Part shown: positions 62,963 through 64,000 of the stretch, one piece after another
How the letters are laid out: every line of letters starts with the position of its first letter
How positions within the stretch are numbered: the first letter of the stretch is position 1
Assembly: GCF_022810765.1 (NCBI RefSeq)
Contig: NZ_CP094494.1
Location: 1,178,001-1,242,000, forward strand
Reading direction: 5' to 3'
Length of the DNA stretch: 64,000 nucleotides
Source of the DNA: Winogradskyella sp. MH6
Lineage (GTDB): Bacteria; Bacteroidota; Bacteroidia; Flavobacteriales; Flavobacteriaceae
The notes under the pieces: model-generated
The model's input: only the letters and a program-made list of their open reading frames with translations
Databases searched by the model: none
Told to the model about the DNA's origin: nothing
Made by a program: the position numbers and the translations under genes

Positions 62963-64000
62963 TTATTTAGTTAATTTGAGTTCATTTAGCCTATCTACTA
63001 TTGTTCTATCGTTAGAAAGTCTTGGTATTTTATTCTGTCCGCCGAGTTTTCCTATGGACTTCATATAGGTCTGAAAACCACCTTTTTTAACTCTAGTAAT
63101 TACCAAGGATCTTAAAACTTTTCCGTCAATTAAATCAAAATAATAACTGTTTTGTTGTTGAAGTGATGCTTCTAAATTTTGAACAAGCTTTAACTCATCG
63201 TTTGGTTCGTTTTCAAACTCTATAAACCACTCGTGATAAGGCAAACCTTCTGAAGGGTTAATTTGAGGCGCTACCGTAAACTCGTTTACTGTTATATCTG
63301 TATTTGCTGTTGCTTCTTTAAGCGCCTGTTCTACTTCCTTACCAATAACATGTTCTCCAAAGGCAGAAATAAAATGCTTTATTCTTCCGCTTACAATGAC
63401 TCTATAAGGAGACAAGGATGTGAACTCTACCGTATCTCCAATATTGTAAGCCCAAAGACCTGCGGTTGTAGAAATTATCATCACATAATTAACGCCTAGT
63501 TTAACATCTTTAATGGTAATACGCTCTGGATTTTCTTCAAAAAAGTACTCTGCTTCTATAAATTCGTAAAATATACCTGAGTTAAGCTGTAATAGCATTC
63601 CTTTTTCGTTTTGCTTGTCTTGAAATGCAAAAAAACCTTCGCTTGCAGGATACAGCTCTATACTATCAACCTTACGACCTATTAAATTTTCAAATTTCGC
63701 TCTGTATGGTTCGTAATTAACTCCTCCAAAAATAAACAGATTAAAGTTTTTAAATATTTCACCTACTTTCTGTCCTTTCGTTTCTATCAACTTTTCAAAA
63801 TACATCTGAACCCAAGATGGTATTCCAGAAATAACAGTCATATCTTCATTGATAGTTTCGTCTACAATGGCATTAACTTTTGTTTCCCAATCTTCGATAC
63901 AATTGGTTTTTAGGCTAGGCATTCTATTTTTTTGAAGATATTTTGGCACATAGTGTGCAACAATGCCTGAAAGCCGCCCTAGTTTAATACCGTTTTTTTC
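62963..64000 (-). CDS. GH3 auxin-responsive promoter family protein (5' end outside window)
   Basis: About 345 residues are visible and the frame stays open to the right edge, so the N-terminus is missing; GH3 proteins are usually about 500 residues. Recognisable segments are ISGIPSWVQMYFEKL, LYPASEGFFAFQD, and YNIGDTVEFTSLSPYRVIVS with GRIKHFISAFGEHVIGKE. GH3 enzymes form acyl-adenylates and join them to amino acids in plants; the bacterial function is not established. A family match with no functional transfer. Confidence 0.87.
   Translation of the reverse strand, partial: EKNGIKLGRLSGIVAHYVPKYLQKNRMPSLKTNCIEDWETKVNAIVDETINEDMTVISGIPSWVQMYFEKLIETKGQKVGEIFKNFNLFIFGGVNYEPYRAKFENLIGRKVDSIELYPASEGFFAFQDKQNEKGMLLQLNSGIFYEFIEAEYFFEENPERITIKDVKLGVNYVMIISTTAGLWAYNIGDTVEFTSLSPYRVIVSGRIKHFISAFGEHVIGKEVEQALKEATANTDITVNEFTVAPQINPSEGLPYHEWFIEFENEPNDELKLVQNLEASLQQQNSYYFDLIDGKVLRSLVITRVKKGGFQTYMKSIGKLGGQNKIPRLSNDRTIVDRLNELKLTK

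Overview
The window comes from a Bacteroidota genome, most likely a marine member of the Flavobacteriaceae. The DNA is AT-rich and the promoters are of the Bacteroidota type (TTG, 17-23 bases, TAnnTTTG). Lineage-typical genes include an SprE/PorW type IX secretion lipoprotein, a bactofilin, an HU-CCDC81/SPOR protein and several families known mainly from flavobacteria (DUF4292, DUF5687, DUF6168, DUF6341, DUF6427, DUF4254). No tRNA, rRNA, insertion sequence, prophage or CRISPR array was recognised.

Bases 1-4.5 kb: an incomplete PSP1/RicT gene, then a minus-strand operon holding both known routes to 5-hydroxyuridine in tRNA (rhodanese-type TrhO and U32-type TrhP) with a radical SAM protein and a ferredoxin. 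Bases 4.5-8.7 kb: recA, flanked by the most interesting part of the window. An ECF sigma factor operon (lipoprotein, sigma factor, and an anti-sigma-like protein fused to an outer-membrane barrel) has an upstream motif ACGCAACC-N14-GCATCTA. The same motif, at identical spacing, occurs on the opposite strand on the other side of recA. There it drives no gene but a predicted structured RNA of about 200 nt that ends in an intrinsic terminator. I read this as an envelope-stress regulon with its own small RNA.

Bases 8.7-21.9 kb: housekeeping and envelope genes (plsC, trpS, dprA, HU/SPOR protein, thioesterase), then a minus-strand block (flippase, dut, sugar nucleotidyltransferase, TPR protein, DUF4292 lipoprotein, EnvC-like protein) interrupted by one accessory gene at 17.1-17.7 kb. 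Bases 21.9-30.8 kb: a partial ATP synthase operon (atpB-E-F-H-A-G, without atpD/atpC), preceded by DUF6168, AtpZ, bactofilin and sprE. Bases 30.9-39.3 kb: an ABC exporter, a flavin/2Fe-2S reductase, a heptosyltransferase-like gene, upp and purD among small membrane proteins.

Bases 39.4-64 kb: a surface polysaccharide locus. It includes a CapK-like adenylating enzyme, an initiating sugar-phosphate transferase, glycosyltransferases, two polymerase/ligase-like membrane proteins, a flippase, a chain-length protein and rfbABCD for dTDP-L-rhamnose. One apparent operon of about 17 kb (62935 down to 45566) joins these to two sulfotransferases and to cysD, cysN, cysC and cysQ, which make PAPS and remove its by-product. 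No sulfate-reducing genes are present here, so the likely product is a sulfated, rhamnose-containing polysaccharide.

Small palindromic repeats with conserved flanks and exchanged stems are scattered between genes, and several of them create misleading upstream ATGs.
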